Source: Affinundibacterium fentianense | GTDB lineage: Bacteria > Pseudomonadota > Gammaproteobacteria > Burkholderiales > Burkholderiaceae_D | Length of the DNA: 64,000 nucleotides | Direction of reading: 5' to 3' | Assembly (NCBI RefSeq): GCF_018139545.1 | Contig: NZ_JAGSPJ010000006.1 | Coordinates: 124,001 to 188,000, forward strand | Part shown: positions 17,705 to 26,292 of the stretch, piece after piece | Position numbering within the stretch: the first letter of the stretch is position 1 | Layout of the letters: each line of letters begins with the position of its first letter | Position numbers and translations under genes: made by a program | The notes under the pieces: model-generated | Told to the model about the DNA's origin: nothing | The model's database searches: none | What the model saw: only the letters and a program-made list of their open reading frames with translations

Positions 17705-19111
17705 CTAATTCTGCCGCGGGAGATGGATGGTAAAACAGGTTAGTTGATTTTCCGAGCTTGCGCTGATTTGTCCACGATGCCCATCGATAATCGCCTTCAC
17801 GATCGCTAATCCTAGACCAGAGCCTTCGCCATCGGCATGTTGGCGCGCATGATCGGCGCGGTAAAAACGTTCAAAGATACGACTCAGATGATGGGCTGGA
17901 ATGGTGCTGCCGGGATTGCAAATCTTTAGCTCGATACACGAGGATTGTTGCTGTAGATGTACTTGGATACTGTTATCTTCCGGTGTATAGCGTAGGGCAT
18001 TAGATAAGATATTGCTGAGTGCTCGCCTTAACATCAAACGATCACCGCGTATCACCCAACTTGTGGTGCTTGATGGTTCAATTTGTAGATCAAATCGAAT
18101 TGATTTTTCGTCCGCTAGTGCTTCATAAAATTCAAACAAATCGCGTAGTTCACGCACGATATCGACTGCTTCCACATTCACTAGACTTAGGCCATTTTCT
18201 GCTTTGGCAAGAAATAACATATCCGCAATCATGCGCGCTAAGCGGCTGTATTCTTCGGCATTTGATTCTAAGATTTCGCGATAGCTTTGTGCATCCCGCG
18301 CTTGTGACAAAGATACTTGGGTTTGCGTCATTAAATTGCTGATAGGTGTCCGCAACTCATGCGCAAGATCAGAAGAAAAGTCAGATAAGCGTTGAAACGC
18401 TTCTTCTAGTCTTGCTAGCATTTGATTTAAGCTCTGTGCCAAGTCGGCTAGCTCTGGCGGCACGGATTCTAACGGCAAACGTTGATCTAATTTGTTGGCC
18501 GTTACTTTGGCTGCGCGTTCGCGCATGATGCGCAATGGACGTAAGCCGCGACTGGCAGCAAACCACGCTAACACACTCGTCAGTGCAGCCGCTACAAAGA
18601 CAAACAGCCACAAAGTCTTACGAAAGCTCGCCATGAATTCTTGGTGATGCGCGATGTCGGTCGCAATCGCCACGGTGATGGGGGCATATTGCGGATCTTT
18701 GGTAGTAAAAATACTGACCAAGCCGCGATAGTGATCGCCATTGGCTTCCCAAGAAAACAGGGTGGGGCTGGTTTGGCTTCGAGCCTGTTGTAAATATTCA
18801 GCGGGAAATTTGACGGCATCTGATGCCAAAATCACTTGCCCTTGCTTATCTAAAATGGTGATCGCCAAATCATGATGCCCTACCAAGGCATCACTGAGCT
18901 GATCGGCTAAATTGCGTACTTCTTGTTCGCTATTCACACGTTCAATGATGTGCTGTGCAAGTTCTAATTTGCCACTCAAGGCATGGTGATCTTGCTCTTT
19001 AAAGTGCGCATCGATGGACGCACCAATCAACCAGCCCAAGCTGAGCAAAACGATACACGATAGGCTGGTGAAAAATAGCGTTAAACGCGCTGTCAGTGAG
19101 AGTTGTTGCAT
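17705..19111 (-). CDS. heavy-metal sensor histidine kinase (CusS/CzcS-like)
   Basis: A 468-residue inner-membrane kinase: N-terminal helix (about 10-30), periplasmic sensor, second helix (about 165-185), HAMP, HisKA with DLAHELRTPISNLMT, and HATPase with GSGLGLAIVKAIIDGH. The organisation and the phrase FSSDLAHELRTPISNL are typical of the CusS/IrlS/CopS group. The start overlaps the cusR-like stop by one base (TAATG). It is divergent from an RND metal-efflux operon that it probably controls. Copper/silver against zinc/cadmium cannot be decided from sequence. Confidence 0.92.
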   Translation of the reverse strand: MQQLSLTARLTLFFTSLSCIVLLSLGWLIGASIDAHFKEQDHHALSGKLELAQHIIERVNSEQEVRNLADQLSDALVGHHDLAITILDKQGQVILASDAVKFPAEYLQQARSQTSPTLFSWEANGDHYRGLVSIFTTKDPQYAPITVAIATDIAHHQEFMASFRKTLWLFVFVAAALTSVLAWFAASRGLRPLRIMRERAAKVTANKLDQRLPLESVPPELADLAQSLNQMLARLEEAFQRLSDFSSDLAHELRTPISNLMTQTQVSLSQARDAQSYREILESNAEEYSRLARMIADMLFLAKAENGLSLVNVEAVDIVRELRDLFEFYEALADEKSIRFDLQIEPSSTTSWVIRGDRLMLRRALSNILSNALRYTPEDNSIQVHLQQQSSCIELKICNPGSTIPAHHLSRIFERFYRADHARQHADGEGSGLGLAIVKAIIDGHRGQISASSENQLTCFTIHLPRQN

Positions 19112-19791
19112 TATGTTTCTTTCACTTCCATCACATAGCCCATGCCGCGTAGTGTGTGAATTAACTTCGGTTCAAAAGCGTCATCGATCTTGCTACGTAA
19201 GCGGCGGACTGCCACTTCAATCACATTGGTATCGCTATCAAAATTCATGTCCCAGACTTGTGAGGCGATCAGTGACCGCGTCAGCACTTCGCCTTGACGG
19301 CGCATGAATAATTCGAGTAATGAAAATTCTTTGGCGGTTAATTCTATTCTTTGTCCATTTCTTGTGACCCGATGTTTGAGTCGATCTAACTCAAGATCAG
19401 CTACGCGCAAAGTGGCGGATTCGATTTGATTTTTGCCGCGTCTAAGTAGAGTTCGGACGCGTGCGACTAATTCCGAGAATGCAAATGGCTTGACCAAATA
19501 ATCATCAGCACCGAGTTCCAAACCTTTGACGCGATCTTCGACTTGGTCTTTTGCGGTCAAGAACAAGACAGGGGTTTGTAAGCCTTGACGGCGCAAGGTC
19601 TCTAACACTTGCCAACCATTCAGCTCGGGCAGCATGACATCGAGTATCAATAAATCATAGTCGCCTGATTTGGCTAAATGCAATCCGTCTAAACCATTGC
19701 GCGCGAGATCAACGCTAAAGCCGAATTCGCTTAAGCCTTGTTTAAGGTAATCGCCAGTTTTTTGTTCATCTTCAACGATTAGGATTTTCAT
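19111..19791 (-). CDS. heavy-metal response regulator (CusR/CopR/CzcR-like)
   Basis: A 226-residue OmpR-family regulator. Receiver with the acidic pair ([11 protein letters not shown]), phospho-Asp in LLILDVMLP and Lys in YLVKPF. The winged-helix domain contains [13 protein letters not shown] and [32 protein letters not shown], the diagnostic signature of the heavy-metal regulator subfamily. Cotranscribed with the kinase. The 20-bp palindrome at 19981-20000 is its likely operator. Confidence 0.94.
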   Translation of the reverse strand: MKILIVEDEQKTGDYLKQGLSEFGFSVDLARNGLDGLHLAKSGDYDLLILDVMLPELNGWQVLETLRRQGLQTPVLFLTAKDQVEDRVKGLELGADDYLVKPFAFSELVARVRTLLRRGKNQIESATLRVADLELDRLKHRVTRNGQRIELTAKEFSLLELFMRRQGEVLTRSLIASQVWDMNFDSDTNVIEVAVRRLRSKIDDAFEPKLIHTLRGMGYVMEVKET

Positions 19792-20142
19792 GTAGGACTT
19801 GGATGTTTGATGTGATTTTGATGCGGTTGTGATGCGATTGCTATCCGATAGCTACGGAGTTTGGCAAATTTTTCCCCTTTTCGCCAATTTTACCCGCGAA
19901 GTTCCACTTCACTCCAATAAATTCCCCTTTAATCCCCAGAATGCCTTAGCTAACTTTAAGAGTCTCAGTTTTGCACCCGCAGATTACAGATTTGTAATCT
20001 TGCAGTCAGCTAACTGTCGTGATGCGAAAGCGATAATAGTGGCTATTTTTAACATGGTTGATGTTGTTGATTGTCATTTTGCTTTGGTTTGTTTTGCTTT
20101 GCGCAAGTTTGACGACGATTTCACGCTAACAAGGAGTGAGTT
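19792..20142. other. 351-bp divergent control region of the metal locus
   Basis: Lies between the cusR-like gene and the efflux operon. It contains the perfect palindrome at 19981-20000 and two direct copies of AGCTAACT (about 19949 and 20009) flanking it. The first efflux gene has a strong AAGGAG ribosome-binding site at 20131-20136. No small coding sequence is supported. Confidence 0.5.
19981..20000. promoter_or_regulatory. palindromic operator, probable metal-response-regulator box
   Basis: AGATTACAGATTTGTAATCT: perfect 8-bp arms around GATT. The ATTACA-N4-TGTAAT core resembles palindromic operators of CusR/CopR-type regulators, which bind as dimers between their own operon and the efflux genes. 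Assignment is inference from position and symmetry. Confidence 0.6.
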
Positions 20143-20697
20143 TTGAAATCCTTTTTTTGTTTAATTGTTTTTTTTCTGAGTGTGCAGATCGCTAGCACGG
20201 CAATCGCACACGGTAATGATGACCACGAGCATACAACGCCTGCCGCACCCACGACGCAAGTCGCGCCGCGCGCTACTGCCCAAACCGAAGATTTCGAGTT
20301 AGTCGCGGTGTTGCAAGGCCGTTCTTTGATCATTTATTTAGATCGTTTTGCCGACAATAGTTTGGTCGCTGATGCGCAGATTGAGGTTGAGAGCGGTAGC
20401 GTATTGAAGGCCATCGCCAAGCAGACTACACCAGGCGTGTATGTGATTGAGGTGGCGCAAGGTGTGATGGAAAAAGTAGGCAAATATCCCTTGTCGATTT
20501 CGGTACAGGCGGGTGAATTAGGGGATGTGATGACGGCGAGTTTAGAGATCCCTGATCTCAGCGAGCAAGCGCATGATCATCCAGAAACATCGAAAACAGG
20601 TTGGTGGATTGGACTGGGCTTACTGTTAGCAGTGATATCTTTCATTGCTATGTTGATGTTCAAGCGTCGCCAAAACCGTTCTGCTTGGGGAGCGTAA
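20143..20697 (+). CDS. histidine-rich exported/membrane protein of the metal-efflux operon
   Basis: A 184-residue protein starting at TTG behind a perfect AAGGAG at 6-bp spacing; no ATG would keep the signal peptide. Residues 1-22 are a signal peptide. The mature end begins HGNDDHEHTT, a likely metal-binding segment, followed by a beta-rich domain of about 100 residues and a C-terminal helix (residues 150-172) with a basic cytoplasmic tail. It resembles accessory proteins found before CzcB/CusB adaptors. It probably presents periplasmic metal to the pump; this is inference. Confidence 0.75.
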   Translation: MKSFFCLIVFFLSVQIASTAIAHGNDDHEHTTPAAPTTQVAPRATAQTEDFELVAVLQGRSLIIYLDRFADNSLVADAQIEVESGSVLKAIAKQTTPGVYVIEVAQGVMEKVGKYPLSISVQAGELGDVMTASLEIPDLSEQAHDHPETSKTGWWIGLGLLLAVISFIAMLMFKRRQNRSAWGA

Positions 20698-20700
20698 GTC

Positions 20701-21906
20701 ATGCAAACACGATCCATTTTGAAATCCGCCATGAAATTATCGACGTTTTTTTCTGCACTATTATTGTTGACTCACGCTAATGTAGTACAAGCGCATGGTG
20801 ATGAAGATCATAGCAAAAAGCCGAACAAAGCTGCTGCAAAACCTAATACTAGTCCAAACGCCAAGCCAAGCCTTTTAGATGCGACAGCAGCGCAGCGTTT
20901 ATCTGACGGTAGTTTGTTTGTACCTAAGATTGTGCAAAGACAGTTGGCGTTGCGCACTCTGCTTACCGAGCAAGCAGAATTGCCAAATACGATAGAACTC
21001 AACGGCAAAATTATCGCCGATCCAAATGCGGGTGGCCGTGTGCAGGCTAGTCAGCCAGGTCGCTTAGAAGCAGGGCCAACTGGCTTACCTAGTCTGGGTC
21101 AACGTGTGAGTAAAGGCCAAGTCTTAGCGTATTTACGCCCCGTGATGAGTAGTTTGGATCGGGGTAATAGCCAATCAATTTTGGCGGATATCGATTCACA
21201 ATTATCGATTGCCGAACGTAAGGTGCAACGCTATGAACAATTATCCGAAGCTTTGCCCAAAGCCACGGTGGAAGCGGCACGTTTTGATTATGAAGCGCTG
21301 AAAAAACGTAAAACAGCGGTTGAAGCGAGTCTGTCAAAAAGTGAAGCCTTGATTGCGCCGGTGTCAGGCATCATCAGTGTCGCGAATGCGGTCACAGGAC
21401 AGGTATTGGATGCCAAAGAAACCCTGTTCGAAATCATTGATCCGAATCGCTTGATGGTAGAAGCTTTGGCCTACGATCCTATTTTGACCGCAGACATTGC
21501 GAATGCAACCGCGACTTGGCAGCAGCAAAAGATCTCGGCGTCAGCAAATGCACCAGCCAGTTTATCGCTGAATTTTGTTGGTGGTGGTCAGCAAATGCGT
21601 GAGCAAGCAATACCTTTACTGTTCAGAGTTTCAGGCAAACCGACCCCAGTAGCCGTTGGGCAGGCGATAAAAGTGATGATTCAAACCAAGCGCTTAACGA
21701 CAGGATTTGCCGTGCCTAATTCCGCTGTGATGAAGTTGACAGGCGGTGAGTCAGCGGTATGGGTACATACGGAAGCGGAACGTTTTGTACAACGTAAGGT
21801 GGTGGCGCATAGTCTGGACGCGGAGCGTGTCGCTATCGTCTCTGGCATAAAAGAAGATGAACGCGTGGTGACCGCTGGCGGAAGCTTGTTAGCGCAAGTG
21901 AAGTAA
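20701..21906 (+). CDS. RND efflux periplasmic adaptor (CusB/CzcB family)
   Basis: A 401-residue membrane-fusion protein. Signal peptide (ending VVQA), then HGDEDHSKK, a histidine/acidic metal-binding start. The barrel-sandwich hybrid carries PGRLEAGPTGLPSLGQRVSKGQVLAYL, the hairpin lies at about 155-210 and the second lipoyl half is ALIAPVSGIISVANAVTGQVLDA. Beta-barrel and membrane-proximal domains follow (FAVPNSAVMKLTGGESAVWV). The start is 3 bp after the previous stop. It bridges the pump to an outer-membrane channel that is not encoded here. Confidence 0.92.
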   Translation: MQTRSILKSAMKLSTFFSALLLLTHANVVQAHGDEDHSKKPNKAAAKPNTSPNAKPSLLDATAAQRLSDGSLFVPKIVQRQLALRTLLTEQAELPNTIELNGKIIADPNAGGRVQASQPGRLEAGPTGLPSLGQRVSKGQVLAYLRPVMSSLDRGNSQSILADIDSQLSIAERKVQRYEQLSEALPKATVEAARFDYEALKKRKTAVEASLSKSEALIAPVSGIISVANAVTGQVLDAKETLFEIIDPNRLMVEALAYDPILTADIANATATWQQQKISASANAPASLSLNFVGGGQQMREQAIPLLFRVSGKPTPVAVGQAIKVMIQTKRLTTGFAVPNSAVMKLTGGESAVWVHTEAERFVQRKVVAHSLDAERVAIVSGIKEDERVVTAGGSLLAQVK

Positions 21907-21918
21907 GGAAGCCCGCTT

Positions 21919-24900
21919 ATGTTCCAATTCATTATTAACACCAGCTTACGCCAAAGGCTGATCGTACTCGCCGCCTCGATCTTGTTGATCGTGTATGGCT
22001 TGCTCAGCATGCGCCAAATGCCAGTCGATGTCTTTCCAGATTTGAATAAACCAACGGTGACTTTGATGACGGAAGCAGGCGGTATGGCACCGGAAGAAGT
22101 CGAGCAACTAGTGAGTTTTCCGCTTGAATCAACCATGAACGGCATGCCCGGCGTGACGCGCGTGCGTTCGGTATCGGGTGTCGGTTTATCGATCATCTAT
22201 GTTGAGTTTGATTGGGGTACCGACATCTACCGCAATCGTCAGCAAATTGCCGAACGTTTGAGTTTGGTGCGTGAGCAATTGCCAGCTGGCGTGACACCGC
22301 AAATGGGACCGATTTCTTCTATCATGGGAGAAATCTTGTTGATTGCATTGCCTATCAGTACAAATCCTAAAAGTGCAGATTCTAATAGTGCTGATACCAA
22401 AAGCACCGATGCTACTTCAACCAATGCGGCTGCAAGTACATCCGCGATGCAAGTACGTGAATATGCCGATTGGGTGATGCGGCCACGTTTATTGAATATT
22501 CCGGGCGTAGCGCAGGTCACGCCGATTGGTGGCGAAGTTCGTCAGTATCGGGTTGAGATCAAGCCCGCGCAATTGCAGTCATTGGGCATCGAGCTCGATA
22601 AAGTCGAAGCCGCACTCAAAGATTTTGGCGCAAATACCAGTGGCGGTTTTGCTGAGGCAAATGGGCGCGAATATTTAATTCGCCAAATCGGTCGCACCAG
22701 TCGTATTGAAGATTTGCAAAATGTCGTGGTAGCGGTGAAGCAAGGGCAAGCGATCTTATTGAAACAAGTCGCCGAAGTGGCGATTGCGCCCGCTTTTAAA
22801 CGCGGTGATGGTGGTTATAAAGGCAAACCTGCAGTCATCCTCTCGGTGCAAAAACAACCAACTGCAGATAGTGTGAAGTTGACTCGCGAAGTTGAACGCG
22901 CAATTGCTGAATTAGGAAAGAATTTGCCGCAAGGGGTAGAGCAACCGCAGTTCCTATTTCGTCAAGCCGACTTTATTAAGAATTCTCTCGATAACGTCAA
23001 TGATGCCTTGCGTGATGGTGCGATCATGGTGGCAATCTTATTGTTCTTGTTCTTACTGAATATTCGCACCACGATCATTTCTTTAGTAGCGATTCCTTTA
23101 TCCTTGTTGGCGACCATCTTAGTATTCCGCTATTTGGATTTATCCATCAATACCATGACGCTGGGCGGATTAGCGATTGCGATTGGTGAATTGGTCGACG
23201 ATGCCGTGGTGGATGTGGAAAACGTATTGCGACGACTGAAAGAAAATAGTTTGCTAGCACAACCTTTACCTAGCTTGCAGGTGATCGCCAGTGCATCGGG
23301 TGAGGTGCGCAGCGGGATTGTGTATGCGACTGTGATTGTGGTGTTGGTGTTCGTGCCCTTGTTTGCGTTGCCGGGGATTGAAGGCAGTTTATTCACACCA
23401 CTTGGGATCGCCTATGTCGTATCGATTCTGGCTAGTATGGCAGTGGCGATGACGGTAACCCCCGTGTTGTGCTACTTCTTGTTGCCAAAGATGAAGCAGT
23501 TAGGTCATGGCGATAGTGCGCTCGTGGTCTGGTTGAAAAAGTGGGACACGCGATTGTTGAATTGGTCTTTTCAACATGTACGTAGCTTGTTTGCAGTGGC
23601 AATGGTCGCAGTGGTTTTGGCGGCGATCAGCGTGCCATTTTTCCCTCGTGCGTTTTTGCCTGCGTTTAATGAAGGTACCTTGACAGTCAACTTGGTGTTG
23701 AATCCTGGCACTTCATTGGAAGAATCGAACCGCCTCGGTAGTCTAGCTGAGCAATTGATGTTAGCCGTACCAGAAGTAACCCAAGTTGGGCGTCGTACTG
23801 GTCGCGCTGAGTTGGATGAACATGCAGAAGGCGTGCACTATAGTGAGATGGATGTCGATTTAAAGAAATCCAAACGTAGTCGTGATGAGATTATTCAGGA
23901 TATTCGCGAACGTCTCAAAGTCTTGCCTGCCAATAGCAATGTCGGTCAGCCGATCTCGCATCGTTTAGATCATTTGTTGTCTGGTGTGCGTGCGCAGATT
24001 GCTTTGAAAGTGGTTGGTGATGATCTCGACACACTGCGTAATATCGCCAATGATTTACGCGAACGTTTGAGCCGCGTTCCCGGTATTACCGATCTGCAAA
24101 TTGAGAAGCAAGTCTTAATTCCGCAAATTAAAATTCATGTGGATTACGATCAAGCGGCGCGTTACGGTATTGCGCCCGGTGCGCTATTACGTAGCTTGCA
24201 GCAACAAATTGAAGGTGAAAAAATCACGCAGATCATTGAGGGAAATCGACGCTTCGATATGTTATTACGCTTGCCAGAAAATGGTCGCGATCTACAAGCA
24301 TTACAGCAATTGTTAATAGAAACGCCGCGCGGCTTTCTACCACTATCGCAACTCGCCAAGGTAGAGGAAAGCGATGGTCCAAATCAAATTAATCGCGAAA
24401 ATTCGCGTCGTCGCATCGTTTTGTCGGCAAATACCGATGGTCGCGATATGACCGAAGTGATTAAAGATATACGTGAAGAGTTAGCGGCAAAGGATTTGCC
24501 AGTTGGTTATTCGACTTCTTTAGAGGGGCAATTTCAAGCACAAGAAAAAGCCTCGAATTTGATTGCCTTGTTGTCGCTCGTGTCTTTGTCTTTGATGTTC
24601 TTGGTGCTGTATAGCCGTTATCGTTCGATTGCTTTAACGATGATGATTATGGGGAATATCCCGCTGGCTTTGGTTGGTGCTGTCATAGCGCTATGGTTAG
24701 CAGGACAAACTTTGTCGGTTGCTGCTTTGGTTGGCTTTATTACTTTGGCGGGTATTTCAACGCGCAATGGCATTTTGAAAATTAGCCACTATATTAATTT
24801 GTGTGCGTTTGAAGGCGAGCAATTTGGTAAACAAATGATTATTCGTGGCTCACTAGAACGCTTAACGCCAGTCTTGATGACGGCTTTAGTCGCGGCGTTT

Positions 24901-25104
24901 GCTTTGTTACCTTTGTTGATTTCAGCCGACGCACCGGGTAAAGAGATTTTGCATCCTGTGGCAGTAGTCATCTTTGGTGGTTTGATCAGTTCTACTTTGC
25001 TGGATACCGTGTTAACCCCATTGATGTTCTGGCGCTGGGGTGAGAAACCATTGTTGAATTTGTTGGCTGCGACAAAAAATAAAGAACAGCAAGAAGTATT
25101 TTAA
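21919..25104 (+). CDS. heavy-metal RND efflux pump (CusA/CzcA family)
   Basis: A 1061-residue inner-membrane proton antiporter of the HME-RND group with 12 predicted helices. Seen: N-terminal MRQMPVDVFPDLNKP, the TM4 acidic motif GELVDDAVVDVENV that carries proton relay residues, YSEMDVDLKKS in the periplasmic part, and TM9-12 (GFITLAGISTRNGILKI). Residues about 149-178 are an unusual Ser/Asp/Thr/Ala/Lys repeat (SADSNSADTKSTDATS) in the first periplasmic region, absent from ordinary homologues. The gene follows the adaptor by 12 bp. Confidence 0.94.
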   Translation: MFQFIINTSLRQRLIVLAASILLIVYGLLSMRQMPVDVFPDLNKPTVTLMTEAGGMAPEEVEQLVSFPLESTMNGMPGVTRVRSVSGVGLSIIYVEFDWGTDIYRNRQQIAERLSLVREQLPAGVTPQMGPISSIMGEILLIALPISTNPKSADSNSADTKSTDATSTNAAASTSAMQVREYADWVMRPRLLNIPGVAQVTPIGGEVRQYRVEIKPAQLQSLGIELDKVEAALKDFGANTSGGFAEANGREYLIRQIGRTSRIEDLQNVVVAVKQGQAILLKQVAEVAIAPAFKRGDGGYKGKPAVILSVQKQPTADSVKLTREVERAIAELGKNLPQGVEQPQFLFRQADFIKNSLDNVNDALRDGAIMVAILLFLFLLNIRTTIISLVAIPLSLLATILVFRYLDLSINTMTLGGLAIAIGELVDDAVVDVENVLRRLKENSLLAQPLPSLQVIASASGEVRSGIVYATVIVVLVFVPLFALPGIEGSLFTPLGIAYVVSILASMAVAMTVTPVLCYFLLPKMKQLGHGDSALVVWLKKWDTRLLNWSFQHVRSLFAVAMVAVVLAAISVPFFPRAFLPAFNEGTLTVNLVLNPGTSLEESNRLGSLAEQLMLAVPEVTQVGRRTGRAELDEHAEGVHYSEMDVDLKKSKRSRDEIIQDIRERLKVLPANSNVGQPISHRLDHLLSGVRAQIALKVVGDDLDTLRNIANDLRERLSRVPGITDLQIEKQVLIPQIKIHVDYDQAARYGIAPGALLRSLQQQIEGEKITQIIEGNRRFDMLLRLPENGRDLQALQQLLIETPRGFLPLSQLAKVEESDGPNQINRENSRRRIVLSANTDGRDMTEVIKDIREELAAKDLPVGYSTSLEGQFQAQEKASNLIALLSLVSLSLMFLVLYSRYRSIALTMMIMGNIPLALVGAVIALWLAGQTLSVAALVGFITLAGISTRNGILKISHYINLCAFEGEQFGKQMIIRGSLERLTPVLMTALVAAFALLPLLISADAPGKEILHPVAVVIFGGLISSTLLDTVLTPLMFWRWGEKPLLNLLAATKNKEQQEVF

Positions 25105-25143
25105 TTTGAAGTAAAGTGATCATTTTTTAGAAAGGGAAATAAT

Positions 25144-25653
25144 ATGAAAATCTCCAAATTCGTTTTGACAGCTTTAGCGAGTGTAGCAATTGGTGCAGCT
25201 AGCGTTACCAGCGTACACGCTCATGATGACAAATACTTTGATTCGATCAAGTCACCGAATGGCGGTCAAACTCGCATGGCGGGTGTGTATCACTTTGAAT
25301 TGGTGTTGGCACAAGACAGCAAAACTGCGAAAGAAAATCCAGTCACGGTGTATGTAACTGATCATGCGAATAAAGGTATTTCTACTAAAGGAGCAAGCGC
25401 AAGTTTGACTTTGGTGCAGGGAACAAAGAAAACAACGGTTGATTTAGTACCAGAAGGTGATAATCGTCTTGTTGGTAAAGCGACGTATGCCTCAACCGCG
25501 AATTTGAAAGGCGCATTGACTGTGACGATGGCAGGTAAGCCAGCGGAGCAAGCGCGTTTTACACCATTTGCTTTGGCGAAAAAAGTCAACGCAAAAGCAG
25601 CAGACAAGGGAAATCATAAGGAAGCTGAACATACGCACGAACATCAGCACTAA
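25144..25653 (+). CDS. small exported protein with histidine-rich tail
   Basis: A 169-residue protein with a signal peptide (residues 1-26, ending VHAHDD). The central part is beta-rich (VTVYVTDHANKGISTKGASA; GKATYASTANLKGALTV), an immunoglobulin-like arrangement. The C-terminus EAEHTHEHQH is a metal-binding tail. It is the fourth gene of the efflux operon, behind GAAAGGGAAATAAT. A periplasmic metal chaperone or buffer is the simplest reading. Family not named with certainty. Confidence 0.75.
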   Translation: MKISKFVLTALASVAIGAASVTSVHAHDDKYFDSIKSPNGGQTRMAGVYHFELVLAQDSKTAKENPVTVYVTDHANKGISTKGASASLTLVQGTKKTTVDLVPEGDNRLVGKATYASTANLKGALTVTMAGKPAEQARFTPFALAKKVNAKAADKGNHKEAEHTHEHQH

Positions 25654-25654
25654 G

Positions 25655-26101
25655 ATGATGTGCTTTAAATTCTCAAACCCTAAAATCACCGCTCTCCGTT
25701 TCGCCACCGTCTGTGTGGCGATCGCTGCAAGCTTGGGTTTGTCAGCTTCGGCAAATGCCAGCTTGGTCGAATTGAAATGGGATGAACAAGGGCGTTTTCA
25801 GCATCGCGGCGAAATTAAAGCAGGTGGCATACTCGAAGTCTGCGGGACTCTGATGACCGGCGCCAAAATTGATTGGCAGTATCAAAGTACGCAGGTGGTG
25901 GATTTTAATATTCATTATCATCAGGGAAATCAAGTGATCGCCCCGGTCAAATTACGGGCGCGCAAAACCGCAAGCAGTTCAAGTATTGCAAGTAGCGCGA
26001 GTAAGCTGTTTGAAGTCGATCAAACGAATGACTATTGTTGGATGTGGTCAAATAAATCGAAGCAATCGACAAAAATTCATCTACGACTAAGTCTGAGATA
26101 G
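25655..26101 (+). CDS. small exported protein at the end of the metal operon
   Basis: A 148-residue protein starting one base after the previous stop, so translation is probably coupled; an upstream in-frame start would overlap the previous gene by 87 bp. Signal peptide of about 30 residues ending SANAS. Two cysteines (LEVCGTL, DYCWMWSN) could form a disulfide. His and Trp residues (NIHYHQGNQV; DYCWMWSNK) suggest metal or ligand binding. A Ser/Ala-rich run (ASSSSIASSAS) interrupts the domain. Family not recognised. Confidence 0.7.
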   Translation: MMCFKFSNPKITALRFATVCVAIAASLGLSASANASLVELKWDEQGRFQHRGEIKAGGILEVCGTLMTGAKIDWQYQSTQVVDFNIHYHQGNQVIAPVKLRARKTASSSSIASSASKLFEVDQTNDYCWMWSNKSKQSTKIHLRLSLR

Positions 26102-26292
26102 CGTGGAATAAATGCATTCGAAGTGCACAGGCAGGGCGTTTTGGGGTATGTGTTGGATCGAGTTGTGACGCTTGCTGGCCTATTTCCTGCAATCATGTAC
26201 CTTCCTAAGCGTTATTGTCAAAAGAGGAATCAATCCGTTTATACTATTTGTTTTGTTCCGTGTCTCCTCCTCTTTTGCAGGGTTTGTTCGTG

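Noticed and set aside
20848-20868. CTAGTCC sequence as another nitrate-motif copy
   Set aside because: It is inside the adaptor coding sequence and matches only the first seven bases.
26215-26245. TTGTCA and TATACT as a promoter of the serine hydrolase
   Set aside because: The spacer is 19 bp, longer than usual; plausible but not strong enough to list.
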